A DNA stretch of 30,432 bases from DASZGI01 sp035938995. Its GTDB lineage: Bacteria > Actinomycetota > Actinomycetes > Streptomycetales > Catenulisporaceae. The DNA lies in contig NZ_DASZGI010000324.1 in the NCBI RefSeq assembly GCF_035938995.1, forward strand, positions 1-30,432, written 5' to 3'. Shown here in pieces: positions 14,523 to 22,152 of this stretch (positions within the stretch are counted from its first letter, which is position 1; every line of letters starts with the position of its first letter). A model generated the notes under the pieces. The model was not told where the DNA came from. It saw nothing but the letters and a program-made list of their open reading frames with translations, and did no database searches. A program made the position numbers and the translations under genes.

Positions 14523-14870
14523 TCATCGGCCGTCGGCTGTGTCGAAGGGCTCGTCGTGCCAGCGCCAGCCGGCCGTGCCGTCATCATGAATGTGCAGCAT
14601 GAACTCCGCGACCGCACCGCCGTCCGGGAAGGTCATCGTCAGCGCGCTGCGGATGCGGTCGTAGCAGGCGTCGGCGTGCTCCCAGTCCTCCTCGTCGAGG
14701 GCTTGCTCCTGCTCCACGAATAGATGGCGGAACTCCTCGAAGCCGGCCACGGTCTCGACCCGGGCGTGCACCCACGGCCAGTCGGTGTCGGTAACAGCCA
14801 GCCGGGCGACCTCCTGGTCGCCGTGGTGCAGCCGCCATACGCTGCCGGTCGCAAGGTTCGCGTTCGCCAT
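14523..14870 (-). CDS. hypothetical protein, conserved Streptomyces type
   Basis: This 115-aa acidic, Trp-rich protein of unknown function contains SVWRLHHGDQEVARLAVTD, DWPWVHARVETVAGFEEF, DWEHADACYDRIRSALTMTF and EFMLHIHDDGTAGWRWHDEP. I recognise the pattern from small uncharacterised actinomycete proteins, where the order 'WRLHHG ... DxPW ... YDRIR ... FLLHI ... WRWSDEPF' recurs. There is no signal peptide or membrane segment, so it should be cytosolic. The ATG at 14870 fits the family N-terminus (MANANLATG); another ATG 45 bp upstream is in frame. It is divergent from the zinc-ribbon gene and appears to be monocistronic. Confidence 0.75.
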   Translation of the reverse strand: MANANLATGSVWRLHHGDQEVARLAVTDTDWPWVHARVETVAGFEEFRHLFVEQEQALDEEDWEHADACYDRIRSALTMTFPDGGAVAEFMLHIHDDGTAGWRWHDEPFDTADGR

Positions 14871-15143
14871 GACTCCATGATGGAGATTGCCACCGACGGG
14901 CGTGTGCCGTGCCACCGTGTTTCGACCCCACCGAGACGGACCGGCGCACGCCCTGGTCCCGCACGAGCGCTCGTAGTCTGACCGGCATCGCCCTGCCGAA
15001 CCCTGGACGGAGGGCGCCGTTCACCGTCGCGCGGCGCGAACTTCTGTACTATGGCCCCGAATTACGGCGCCTAGGTGGGTCTGTGATCCGCCATGGTCGT
15101 GGCAATGCCCCGTGCCGTGCGGGGCTTGAGGGGGGATGGTCCC

Positions 15144-15803
15144 GTGTCCAACGAGCTTTGGTTCAGCCAGAACAACCGCGATCTGTCGCGCTCTTACGGC
15201 GACGACTCGGGCTTCGAGTTCGAGTTCTACTGCGAGCGGTGCGGCGACACCTGGCGCTCCGGCTACGAGCAGTACTCGCTGGGCCGGGCCAGCGGCTGGT
15301 TGCGACGGGCCAGCAACATGGTCGGCGGCGTCACCTCGAACGTCGGGTGGGACGTCGCCAACGCCGCCGAGGGACTGGCCACGTCCGGCTGGCACAAGGC
15401 CAGGGACGAAGCGTTCCAGCGCGCAATCACCAAGGCCGCCGGGCACTTCAACCGCTGCTCGCGCTGCCACAACCACACCTGCGACAACTGCTACAGCGCC
15501 GACCGCGGGCTGTGTCTCAACTGTGCCCCCGATCTGCAGTCCGAGGTCGAGCAGGCCCGCGCGCAAGGCCAGGTCGCGGCGGCCCGCGATCAGGCGTACT
15601 CCGTCGGCGGGCAGCTGGCACAGGACTTGGACGTGACGACCGAGCGGCGCCTGGTGTGCCCGCAGTGCGGCGCGGAGACCCACGGCGCGAAGTTCTGCGC
15701 GGAATGCGGCACCAAAGTAGCGGGGCCCGAAACCTGCCGCTCATGCCAGAGCCAGGTACCCGCCGCGGCCAAGTTCTGCCCGGAGTGCGGCACCACCGTC
15801 TGA
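15144..15803 (+). CDS. zinc-ribbon protein with eight CxxC motifs
   Basis: This 219-aa soluble protein contains eight CxxC pairs: 30/33, 105/108, 113/116, 124/127, 172/175, 185/188, 198/201 and 212/215. The N-terminal pair sits in FYCERCGDTWRSGYEQY. A helical, alanine-rich middle (50-103) follows, then a double zinc-knuckle (CSRCHNHTCDNC ... CLNC), a coiled-coil-like stretch (~132-165) and two C-terminal zinc ribbons (CPQCGAETHGAKFCAECG and CRSCQSQVPAAAKFCPECG). The last part is the double-zinc-ribbon common in bacterial and archaeal adaptor proteins. Function is unknown; protein-protein or nucleic-acid scaffolding is possible. The GTG at 15144 has GGGGGA upstream; the frame opens at 15093. 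Confidence 0.85.
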   Translation: MSNELWFSQNNRDLSRSYGDDSGFEFEFYCERCGDTWRSGYEQYSLGRASGWLRRASNMVGGVTSNVGWDVANAAEGLATSGWHKARDEAFQRAITKAAGHFNRCSRCHNHTCDNCYSADRGLCLNCAPDLQSEVEQARAQGQVAAARDQAYSVGGQLAQDLDVTTERRLVCPQCGAETHGAKFCAECGTKVAGPETCRSCQSQVPAAAKFCPECGTTV

Positions 15804-15848
15804 CGATGGTCGAGTGGGGCGGATCGGGTTTGGAGTCGACACGTTCTT

Positions 15849-15897
15849 TGGCTCTGGTGCTGCCCCCGTCACGTGACCGTGACCAGCACCAGAGCCA
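15849..15897 (+). terminator. long hairpin, terminator-like, with inner GTCACG stem-loop
   Basis: A perfect 14-bp stem (15849-15862 with 15884-15897) encloses a bulge of five C and a second 6-bp stem (GTCACG / CGTGAC, loop TGAC). The loop also contains the palindrome GTCACGTGAC (15868-15877). It lies 46 bp after the zinc-ribbon gene stop and is the probable terminator for it, perhaps bidirectional toward the aldehyde dehydrogenase gene. Confidence 0.7.
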
Positions 15898-15948
15898 GAA
15901 ACTGTGCGGCTCCGCGCAGATGGAATGAACGGCACCCGCGCGTTTCCC

Positions 15949-15991
15949 TCCCTCCCTGACTGACACGTGCTCCCTCCCTGACTGACACGTG
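15949..15991. repeat. 22-bp-period tandem repeat, two copies
   Basis: TCCCTCCCTGACTGACACGT plus a final G occurs at 15949-15969 and 15971-15991, two perfect 21-bp copies separated by one C. Each ends in CACGTG, which also occurs in the hairpin at 15870-15875. It lies between converging genes, beyond the aldehyde dehydrogenase terminator. Confidence 0.85.
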
Positions 15992-16024
15992 GCGGTTGCG
16001 TTAGGACGCCCGTCAGTTCAGGAG

Positions 16025-16053
16025 GGCGGGCGGCGGGTCTCCCGCCGCCCGCC
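16025..16053 (-). terminator. terminator hairpin of the aldehyde dehydrogenase gene
   Basis: GGCGGGCGGCGGG (16025-16037) pairs perfectly with CCCGCCGCCCGCC (16041-16053) around a 3-nt loop, 5 bp past the aldehyde dehydrogenase stop. It is a very stable GC stem without a T-run, the usual actinomycete form. Confidence 0.8.
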
Positions 16054-16058
16054 TGATC

Positions 16059-17549
16059 TCACTTCAGGTCCGCGATGACCGACTTGACTTCCAGGTAGTT
16101 CCGCAAAACCTCGTGCCCCATCTCGCGGCCCCAGCCGGACTCCTTGTATCCGCCGAACGGGACCGCCGCGTCGAACACGTTCCAGGTGTTGATGTAGACC
16201 GTGCCGGCCCGCAGCGTCTCCGCGGTGCGCATGGCCTTTCCGATGTCCCGGGTGAACACCCCGGCGCCCAGGCCGAAGCTGGTGGCGTTGGCCTTGCGCG
16301 CGACGTCCTCCGGGCTGTCGAACGGCATCGCGACGACGACGGGGCCGAAGATCTCCTCGCTCTCGACCTTCATCTGCGGGCTCGTGCCGGTCAGGATGGT
16401 CGGCTGCACGAAGTAGCCGCGGTCGCCGACCCGCTCCCCGCCCACGGCCACCTGCGCGCCGTCGTCGAGGCCGGACCTGATGTACCCGGTGACCCGGTCG
16501 AACTGCTCGCGCGAGACCAGCGGCCCCATCTGGGTGTCCGGATCGGTGCCCCGGCCCACCTTGATGGACTCCGCCTCGCGCTTCACCCCGGCGACCACTT
16601 CGTCGTACACCGGGCGCTCGACGTAGAGCCGGGAGCCGGCTACGCAGCACTCGCCCGCGTTGAAGAAGATCGCCCCGGCCGAGCCGCGCACCGCCTGGTC
16701 CAGGTCGGCGTCCGCGTAGACGATGTTCGGGCTCTTGCCGCCCAGCTCCAGCGAGACCTTCTTCAGGTTCCCGGCGGCGGCCTGCACGATCGACCTGCCG
16801 ACCTCGGTGGACCCGGTGAACGCGACCTTGTCCACGTCCGGGTGCGCGGCCAGCGCGGCGCCCGCGTCGCCGAAGCCGGTCAAGATGTTGAGAACGCCGT
16901 CGGGAAGCCCGGCCTGCTGGCACAGCTCGCCGAGACGCAGCGCGGACAGCGGGGTCTGCTCGGCGGGCTTGAGGATGATCGCGCAGCCCGCCGCGAGCGC
17001 CGGGCCGAGCTTCCAGGCGGCCATCAGCAGCGGGAAGTTCCACGGGATGATCTGGGCGACCACGCCGACCGGCTCGCGCCGGGTGAAGGCCAGGTAGCGG
17101 CCCGGCTCGGCCAGCGAGAAGGGGATCGTCTCGCCCTCGATCTTGGTGGCGTACCCGGCCATGTAGTGGAACAGGTCGGCCGCCAGCGGGACGTCGGCGA
17201 CACGGGCGATCGCCATCGGCTTGCCGTTGTCCAGCGACTCGAGCAGCGCCAGCTCGTCGGCGTACTCGAGGATCAGGTCGCCGATCCGGTGCAGGATCTT
17301 GCCCCGCCGCGACGGGGTCATCGTCCGCCAGGGGGATCCGTCCTCGAAGGCGGCGCGCGCGGCCCGCACGGCCCGGTTCACGTCCTCGTCCCCGGCGTGC
17401 GGGACGGTGGCCAGGTGCTCCTCGGTCGCCGGATCGACCGACTCGAAGCTGCGGCCGTCGGCGGCGTCCACCCACTGCCCGCCGATCAGCAGGTGCAGCG
17501 GGGCTTCGGTGAACTTGCGGACCTGGGTCTCGACTTCCATGTTGGTCAT
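16059..17549 (-). CDS. NAD(P)+-dependent aldehyde dehydrogenase
   Basis: This 496-aa enzyme of the classical ALDH superfamily oxidises an aldehyde to the carboxylate with NAD(P)+. The key residues are present: Asn171 (IIPWNFP), nucleotide-binding FTGSTEVGR (~244-252), general base Glu268 (LELGGKSPN) and catalytic Cys302 in NAGECCVAGSR, all at the numbers used for mammalian ALDH2. The C-terminal oligomerisation part (INTWNVFDAAVPFGGYKESG) is intact. The ATG at 17549 is chosen because GCGAGG lies upstream and homologues start about 20 residues before LLIGGQWV; the frame opens at 17678. It stands alone with its own terminator. It resembles phenylacetaldehyde/betaine aldehyde dehydrogenase-type enzymes, but the substrate cannot be assigned. 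Confidence 0.93.
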   Translation of the reverse strand: MTNMEVETQVRKFTEAPLHLLIGGQWVDAADGRSFESVDPATEEHLATVPHAGDEDVNRAVRAARAAFEDGSPWRTMTPSRRGKILHRIGDLILEYADELALLESLDNGKPMAIARVADVPLAADLFHYMAGYATKIEGETIPFSLAEPGRYLAFTRREPVGVVAQIIPWNFPLLMAAWKLGPALAAGCAIILKPAEQTPLSALRLGELCQQAGLPDGVLNILTGFGDAGAALAAHPDVDKVAFTGSTEVGRSIVQAAAGNLKKVSLELGGKSPNIVYADADLDQAVRGSAGAIFFNAGECCVAGSRLYVERPVYDEVVAGVKREAESIKVGRGTDPDTQMGPLVSREQFDRVTGYIRSGLDDGAQVAVGGERVGDRGYFVQPTILTGTSPQMKVESEEIFGPVVVAMPFDSPEDVARKANATSFGLGAGVFTRDIGKAMRTAETLRAGTVYINTWNVFDAAVPFGGYKESGWGREMGHEVLRNYLEVKSVIADLK

Positions 17550-18027
17550 GGTGTTACCTCGCCTCAGGTGCGGCCCGGGACTGTGCCCGCCTGACGCGGG
17601 CGTCGGTGGCCCGGACCCGATGTCATGCAACCAAGTACCGTTCGGGCCCGCGCGCAAGGGGTCTGCGCACTCGATCACGCATCGATCGACCAGCGGTGAG
17701 GGAGGCGTCTCCGCGGGGCGAGGAGGTGGATCCGCGCGCCGGCGATCCGGTGGCCGATGATCGGGCGAACGGGGCCTACTGGGACTCGCGCCACCGCGGC
17801 GTGTCGGTGCTGTACCGGTCGCTGTTCTTGCTGCGCCGCCACTGTGGAGATCTCAATCAAGCTTCTTCATTGAGTTGTGGCGTATCGCGCCGTACCAACA
17901 TTTGTACGGCTAAGAACTGAGCTCTAGGCGCTTTGAGGCATTGACCTGCGTGAGCGGAATCGTCGGCACCGGCAGCGCCCGTCGTCTGGTCGGTGAGCGC
18001 CAACGACCCACCGACCAGGACCAGGAC
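17550..18027. other. gene-free stretch upstream of aldehyde dehydrogenase
   Basis: This holds the presumed promoter of the aldehyde dehydrogenase gene and the 3' flank of the RbpA-like gene. A 75-codon open frame from GTG 17696 on the plus strand has no recognisable similarity, so I do not call it. A small inverted repeat CTCAAT/ATTGAG (17852-17874, 11-nt loop) lies in a locally AT-rich patch. Confidence 0.4.
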
Positions 18028-18375
18028 TTAGTCCTCGTCGGAGGCGCGCAGTTTGGCCAGTGCCTCACCGAGCAGGAGTTCGGCGTCGGCGTCGCTGCGC
18101 CGTTGCCGGACGTAGGCCAGATGCGTCTTGTAGGGCGCGACAGTCGTCGTGGTCGGCGGAGGGTTGTCCTCGTCGCGCCCGGCCGGTTGGCCGCAATGCG
18201 GGCAGTCCCAGAGTTCTGGTATTGCCGCCTGGACCGCGAAACTGAGCGTGCAGCGGTGGCGACGGGAGCAGAAGTAGTCGATCTGGATTCGCTCGTCCAG
18301 CAGGCCCCGGTCGCTGTCGCCCCTGGGGCCGCCACCGACTCGCGTGCCGCGATGCAGACTGCCCTTGCGAGCCAA
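18028..18375 (-). CDS. RbpA-family RNA polymerase-binding protein (paralogue)
   Basis: This 115-aa protein has the RbpA plan. A basic N-terminal tail (MARKGSLHRGTRVGGG) precedes a zinc-binding core with Cys36, His40, Cys58 and Cys61 (FCSRRHRC ... WDCPHCGQ) and FAVQAAIPELW matching the core-domain spacing. A basic linker and the sigma-interacting helices follow (THLAYVRQRRSDADAELLL, EALAKLRA). RbpA binds the RNA polymerase beta' subunit and group 1/2 sigma factors, stabilising open complexes in actinobacteria. The linker has four consecutive Thr and an acidic DED run, unlike canonical RbpA, so this is probably a divergent paralogue rather than the essential copy. I choose the TTG at 18375, with GGGAG 8 bp upstream; the frame opens at 18435. 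Confidence 0.85.
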   Translation of the reverse strand: MARKGSLHRGTRVGGGPRGDSDRGLLDERIQIDYFCSRRHRCTLSFAVQAAIPELWDCPHCGQPAGRDEDNPPPTTTTVAPYKTHLAYVRQRRSDADAELLLGEALAKLRASDED

Positions 18376-18649
18376 CCCGACCAACTCCCTGGTGAGTGTC
18401 CCGATGCCGGGCGCCGGCTGCGACGCGGGTAACAAAGGGCGATGGCAAGGTTTGCCAAGAAGTCCAGTGTACGGCCTCGGGCAGCCGGTGCGTCGGTCGA
18501 CGACGCATGAGCCGACGGTCCAGCGGGTCGCACGTCGCGAGTGTTGGGGCTAGGCTCAAGGAAGCGGTGTGTTCGGCTTCCCCGGTCGGCCGCTGCGGCT
18601 CCCCGCAACATCGGCCGTCCGTGCGCGGGTTGAGCGGTTCAGAATGGAT

Positions 18650-18683
18650 CGGCCCGCGCTGCTCGTTTTCTGAGCGCGGGCCG
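18650..18683. terminator. orphan GC-rich hairpin
   Basis: CGGCCCGCGCT (18650-18660) pairs perfectly with AGCGCGGGCCG (18673-18683) over a 12-nt loop containing TTTT. It has terminator shape, but no gene ends nearby on either strand; it could end an unrecognised small RNA or leader transcript. Confidence 0.5.
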
Positions 18684-18791
18684 GTCGCGGCGTTGCGTCG
18701 GCCGGTGCGGTGCGTGTGCCGGACGCGAGGTGATCAACGCACCCGGGGGAGTGCTGGGGGAGTGCTACTGTGAGCGGGCTCGCCGGTTTTG

Positions 18792-18814
18792 GCGCCGTCC
18801 GCCCCGAACGGCGC
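18792..18814. other. small hairpin upstream of glycosyltransferase gene
   Basis: GCGCCGT (18792-18798) pairs with ACGGCGC (18808-18814) over 9 nt. It lies about 180 bp upstream of the glycosyltransferase start. Role unknown; possibly part of a 5' leader. Confidence 0.3.
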
Positions 18815-18995
18815 GGGGAGGCGGAACGCCTCTCCGTCTTCTAGATGAGCTTCCCCACTCGCTCTCCTCGTGCGTGAGCGCGCCACCGACAAACCACGCG
18901 GTCGGGTTCCCAAGGAGGGCTGTCCCGCGTGAGGCCGTTGGCTCGGCGGCTCGAGTCTCCGGCCACTCGTTCACGCTGCCCTAAGGTGCGCATCA

Positions 18996-20108
18996 GTGGT
19001 CAACTACGCGTTCTTGAGCGCATTTCCGCCCACGGAATCCGGGGTGGCCACGTTCTGCGCGGCGCTGATGAACCACCTGGCCGATCCGGCCAGTGGGGAG
19101 CACTGCGGCGTCGTCCCGGTGGTCGACGGTCCCGGCCCGCACATACCGCACGACCGGGTCGTGCGCTTGATCAGCGGCCAGCCGTTCGGCGCGCTGCGCG
19201 TGGCCGACGCGCTCAACCGGTTCGACGTCGTGATCATCCAGATCGAGGAAGGGCTCTACGGCGGTCTGGACGGCGAGGACCTCCTCGACGTGCTCGCCGG
19301 CGTCACCGTCCCCGTGATCGCGGTTCTGCACACGGTGTCGGCGGCTCCGACGCCGCATCAGCGCTTCGTGGTTCAGCGGATCGCGGATACGGCGGCGGCC
19401 GTGGTCGTGCTGTCGCGCAGTGCCGCCATCGCGCTTCTCGAGGCCTATCCGATCAGCGCGAACCGCGTCACCGTGATCCCGCACGGCGCTGTCGCGGGCG
19501 ACGCAGCGCGACCGGCAGGAACGGGCGCGGGCCCGCCTATCATCCTGACCTGGGGTCTGCTCGCTCCGTGCAAGGGGATCGAGTGGGCCATCGCCGCGCT
19601 CGCTCAGCTGCGGGACCTTCGCCCTATGCCCCGCTACCGCGTCGTCGGACGGACCGATCCAAGGGTGCTGGCGCAGCACGGGGAGTCCTATCGCGACTTT
19701 CTGCACGAGAGGGCCAGGTCCTCGGGGATGTCGGGGCTGGTGGATTTCAACCCTGCTTACCGGGCGTCCGACCAGCTCACGTCGATGGTGCGCGACGCGG
19801 ATCTGGTACTGCTGCCCTACGACAGCCCGGAGCAATTCGTCTCCGGCGCCCTCAGCGAGGCGGTCGCGGCGCGGCGCCCGGTGGTCGCCACCGATTTCCC
19901 GTATGCGCGGGAACTGCTCGCGGGGGGAGCCGGACTCGTCGTGCCGCGGCGCGATCCCGGGGCGATGGCGCACGCGGTGCGCCGTGTCCTCACCGAGCCC
20001 GGCTTGGCCGAGACGTTAACGGGGCGCTGCACCGACCTCGCGCGGGCGCTCGACTGGCGTGCCGTCGCCCACAGTTACCGCGCACTGGCGAGGGCGGTTC
20101 TTGTCTAG
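18996..20108 (+). CDS. glycosyltransferase, GT4-like (GT-B fold)
   Basis: This 370-aa retaining-type glycosyltransferase of the GT4/group 1 class probably transfers a sugar from a nucleotide donor to a glycan, lipid or small acceptor. The N-terminal Rossmann domain has the acceptor-loop style FLSAFPPTESGVATFCAALM (6-25). The C-terminal domain begins at ILTWGLLAPCKGIEWAIAAL and continues with YRVVGRTDP. The donor site is in LLPYDSPEQFVSGALSEAVA, with the family E-x7-E-like pattern and ARRPVVATDFPYARELL. No signal peptide or membrane helix is visible, so it is likely cytoplasmic. The start is GTG with AAGGTG about 7 bp upstream. It is monocistronic, with no polysaccharide genes around to define the product. 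Confidence 0.88.
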   Translation: MVNYAFLSAFPPTESGVATFCAALMNHLADPASGEHCGVVPVVDGPGPHIPHDRVVRLISGQPFGALRVADALNRFDVVIIQIEEGLYGGLDGEDLLDVLAGVTVPVIAVLHTVSAAPTPHQRFVVQRIADTAAAVVVLSRSAAIALLEAYPISANRVTVIPHGAVAGDAARPAGTGAGPPIILTWGLLAPCKGIEWAIAALAQLRDLRPMPRYRVVGRTDPRVLAQHGESYRDFLHERARSSGMSGLVDFNPAYRASDQLTSMVRDADLVLLPYDSPEQFVSGALSEAVAARRPVVATDFPYARELLAGGAGLVVPRRDPGAMAHAVRRVLTEPGLAETLTGRCTDLARALDWRAVAHSYRALARAVLV

Positions 20109-20113
20109 CCAGC

Positions 20114-20141
20114 GCCGGACTAGCGCAGTGCCGGACTAGCG
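20114..20141. repeat. 16-bp-period direct repeat after glycosyltransferase gene
   Basis: GCCGGACTAGCG occurs at 20114-20125 and again at 20130-20141, just after the glycosyltransferase stop. A partial third unit (GCGCCGG) follows. It is probably a slippage product with no clear role. Confidence 0.6.
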
Positions 20142-20406
20142 AGCGCAGCGCCGGGGTACCGTGTCGATTTAGCCGCGCCGCGTCGATCAGCCGGTTTACT
20201 CGCTGCTTGCACACTCGCATGCCCCGCCGCCTCCACCTATGCTCCGACGCGCCCGATATCGACCATGACCCATCACGGTGAGTTTGATCTCCGGGGTGGC
20301 GAAGCGGTGATTTGTATGTGTTCGGCCATGGCGACGGGTACGCTGCGTGTGTCGCTCCGGACCTCGGTGACGTCCTTGCCGCGCATGAGACAGACCGGAG
20401 CTGACT

Positions 20407-20868
20407 GTGTCCGCCCCTCGACCGATCGGATCTCGTGACGAGGATTCAGGCTCGCCACGCGTCCGCGCCCACCCGGAGTGGGACGCGATGTCGGGGGAGC
20501 CGGTTTGGCTCGAGGTGAGCGTCAGCGCGCAACCGGGCCACGCGATCGTCGCGCTCTCCGGCGAGTTGGACATCGCCGGTACCGGGGCGCTCAACTTCCA
20601 GATGTCCGCCTTGGCGGCTCAGGGATGCACGCGGATCGTGGTCGACGTCGGCGACCTGCTGTTTTGTGATGCGTCCGGACTCGGAACGCTGATCGAGGCC
20701 GCTCATCGGGCGGTGCTGTGCGGTGGGTGGGTGCGATTGGTGGGCGCGAGAGCGTCACTCGCACGGATCATCAGGATCACGAAGCTGACGCGGATACTCC
20801 CCGAGTACCGCACGGTGGACGATGCCCTCGCGGACAGCGGCGCGTCGCACCCCGTCACGACCGGCTGA
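20407..20868 (+). CDS. STAS-domain anti-sigma-factor antagonist
   Basis: This 153-aa protein has a STAS domain (about residues 35-140) of the SpoIIAA/RsbV type. The hallmark is VDVGDLLFCDASGLGTLIEA, in which Ser90 of DASG is the residue normally phosphorylated by a partner anti-sigma kinase. Upstream lies IVALSGELDIAGTGAL. When unphosphorylated, such proteins bind the kinase and release an alternative sigma factor of the SigB/SigF class. No anti-sigma kinase, phosphatase or sigma gene is adjacent, so the partner is encoded elsewhere. The GTG start has CGGAG 7 bp upstream. An extended ~30-residue hydrophilic N-terminus precedes the domain; GTG or ATG codons closer in (Met28) are possible alternative starts. 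Confidence 0.88.
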   Translation: MSAPRPIGSRDEDSGSPRVRAHPEWDAMSGEPVWLEVSVSAQPGHAIVALSGELDIAGTGALNFQMSALAAQGCTRIVVDVGDLLFCDASGLGTLIEAAHRAVLCGGWVRLVGARASLARIIRITKLTRILPEYRTVDDALADSGASHPVTTG

Positions 20869-21028
20869 TCTCGCAAAGGGTTCAGCGCCGGTCGGCGTTC
20901 GGCGTGTCATCGACGCATCCGCTGTCGCGCGCCGCGCGCAGGTGACGGCGATCTTTTGGGCGAGACGATCATGCCGCGCTGAGGCGATGGGGCCACCGGC
21001 GGAGGCATCGGCTGTTGCTTAAGGCGAG

Positions 21029-21265
21029 GTGCCAATCTACGCTCGCCACATGACGATCTCCGCGAGCTGGATCATCGCAACCGATTCCGGGAGTTATTGG
21101 GGCAGGTCGTGGGGAGCTGACGGGATCACATTCGTGAAGGCCAACGCCTATCGCTACGACTCGCCTCAGCTTGCGGCCCAGTGCATCGCCGACCTGACGG
21201 CGAAGGACACTACGCGCACATTCCACGTGGAGGAGTTGCCGCCCGGGAGAAAGTGGTACCGCTAG
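21029..21265 (+). CDS. small hypothetical protein
   Basis: This 78-aa open frame encodes ISASWIIATDSGSYWGRSWG, then VKANAYRYDSPQLAAQCIAD and FHVEELPPGRKWYR. I do not recognise a family. The composition (Tyr/Trp-rich, balanced charge) and third-position GC look like a real gene, and no overlapping frame is better. The GTG at 21029 has AAGG about 5 bp upstream; the ATG at 21050 is a possible alternative start. No signal peptide or helix is seen. Confidence 0.5.
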   Translation: MPIYARHMTISASWIIATDSGSYWGRSWGADGITFVKANAYRYDSPQLAAQCIADLTAKDTTRTFHVEELPPGRKWYR

Positions 21266-21381
21266 GCAGCCCCTCCCACAGTGGTGATCATGGTCTGCGG
21301 CGCTGAGGTGTAGAGTGTTACTACGCCTCACCTTGTGGCGTAGAAGCTCTCGCGACTGCGCGAGAAGATCGGCGGTCCCTG

Positions 21382-21753
21382 GTGGGCGCCCGCGTATCAG
21401 ACGACAGATCTCATTCCTCCCGGGACTCGGGCGGTTTGGGCACCGCCGCATCCGCGACCGCCACCGCCGCTGGGGCAGCTCCACTCACACAGAGCGCCGA
21501 AAGCCGTGAGCAGGTCATCGCGAGGCGGCGGGCGGCGCAGCATAGGTGGCGTGCGGCCCGTGAGGGCGTGGAGCGGGCTGCGCTTCGCCTGCACGAGGCG
21601 TCGCGCCCTCCTGGTTTCCCGTCGGCCGCGGCCCGGCAGCGTCTTGAACATGCCGAGCACGGAGAGCGGCAGGCCCGGCGGTCTTACCATCACGTCGCCA
21701 AGGAGACCGGAGCGCTGCTGAGCAGGCTCGCCCACGGCGTCGGCAGGGCCTGA
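21382..21753 (+). CDS. hypothetical basic, helical protein
   Basis: This 123-aa frame has a low-complexity Ala/Ser/Thr N-terminus (~1-40) followed by a highly charged, Arg/Ala/Glu-rich helical segment (REQVIARRRAAQHRWRAARE, LEHAEHGERQARRSYHHVAK). It probably forms a coiled coil or DNA-associated helix. No family was recognised. The start (GTG 21382) lacks a clear Shine-Dalgarno, and a GTG/ATG-free alternative inside is not obvious, so the N-terminus is uncertain. Confidence 0.4.
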   Translation: MGARVSDDRSHSSRDSGGLGTAASATATAAGAAPLTQSAESREQVIARRRAAQHRWRAAREGVERAALRLHEASRPPGFPSAAARQRLEHAEHGERQARRSYHHVAKETGALLSRLAHGVGRA

Positions 21754-21811
21754 CCGACGCGCAGCGCCCAGTGTCCGCTCCTACTCGCCCGCTCCTACTC
21801 GATGGAATCGC

Positions 21812-22054
21812 GTGGACTTCTTCGTCCGGTACGGAACCAGTTGGCCGACCACCACGACGGTGCGCACGCCCACGGCGCGAGCACTGCGCAAGGGGCACGC
21901 GGTCGCTGTGGACAGTGTGCCGGGGGCCGCGTCCCTGTGCGGCAGGTCCCATCGTCCAGCGGACGTGGACGACCGCGATTACGATTTCGCCGCTCTGGCC
22001 GCCCCGCACCGATGCGCGGTCTGCGCCGGACTGCTCGCCGCGTTCGACCGTTGA
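21812..22054 (+). CDS. small Cys-containing hypothetical protein
   Basis: This 80-aa frame ends in a Cys/His pattern: SLCGRSHRP, then 24 residues later PHRCAVCAGLLAAFD. The C...CxxC arrangement resembles many small streptomycete proteins that close with a zinc-knuckle-like 'C-x2-C' helix, but I cannot name a family. The GTG start (21812) has no strong ribosome-binding site. It is in the same orientation as the two preceding small genes and ends 50 bp before the cold-shock gene's terminator hairpin. Confidence 0.4.
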   Translation: MDFFVRYGTSWPTTTTVRTPTARALRKGHAVAVDSVPGAASLCGRSHRPADVDDRDYDFAALAAPHRCAVCAGLLAAFDR

Positions 22055-22104
22055 ACAGGCCGGGTGCCTCCGGCGGCCGGCGCTGAGGCGGCCGGAAACC
22101 CACG

Positions 22105-22136
22105 AGGGGTCGCCGGACCGAAGTCCGGCGACCCCT
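22105..22136 (-). terminator. intrinsic terminator with UUCG tetraloop (cold-shock gene)
   Basis: A perfect 14-bp stem (22105-22118 with 22123-22136) closes a 4-nt loop. Read on the minus strand the loop is C(TTCG)G, the extra-stable RNA tetraloop; on the plus strand it is CGAA. This suggests it evolved to end the minus-strand cold-shock transcript, 17 bp after its stop, though it can also stop the small plus-strand genes. Confidence 0.88.
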
Positions 22137-22152
22137 TAGTCACAAGATCAGT

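Larger units (their letters stand above)
18376..18995. other. gene-free stretch between RbpA-like and glycosyltransferase genes
   Basis: No open frame here looks like a real gene. It contains two hairpins (18650-18683 and 18792-18814, listed separately), and should hold the promoter of the glycosyltransferase gene and the upstream region of the RbpA-like gene. Confidence 0.5.

Noticed and set aside
17681..17690. ATCGATCG upstream of the aldehyde dehydrogenase as a further LacI operator
   Set aside because: It lacks the CAATCG-N-TTG arms of the other three sites.
17696..17920. 75-codon open frame starting GTG 17696
   Set aside because: Some stretches look protein-like, but there is no family match or clear ribosome-binding site, and it ends in low-quality sequence.
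20319..20340. SigB/SigF-type promoter (GTTC ... GGGTA) before the STAS gene
   Set aside because: The spacing (about 12 bp) is shorter than the usual 14-16 bp and the -35 is weak.
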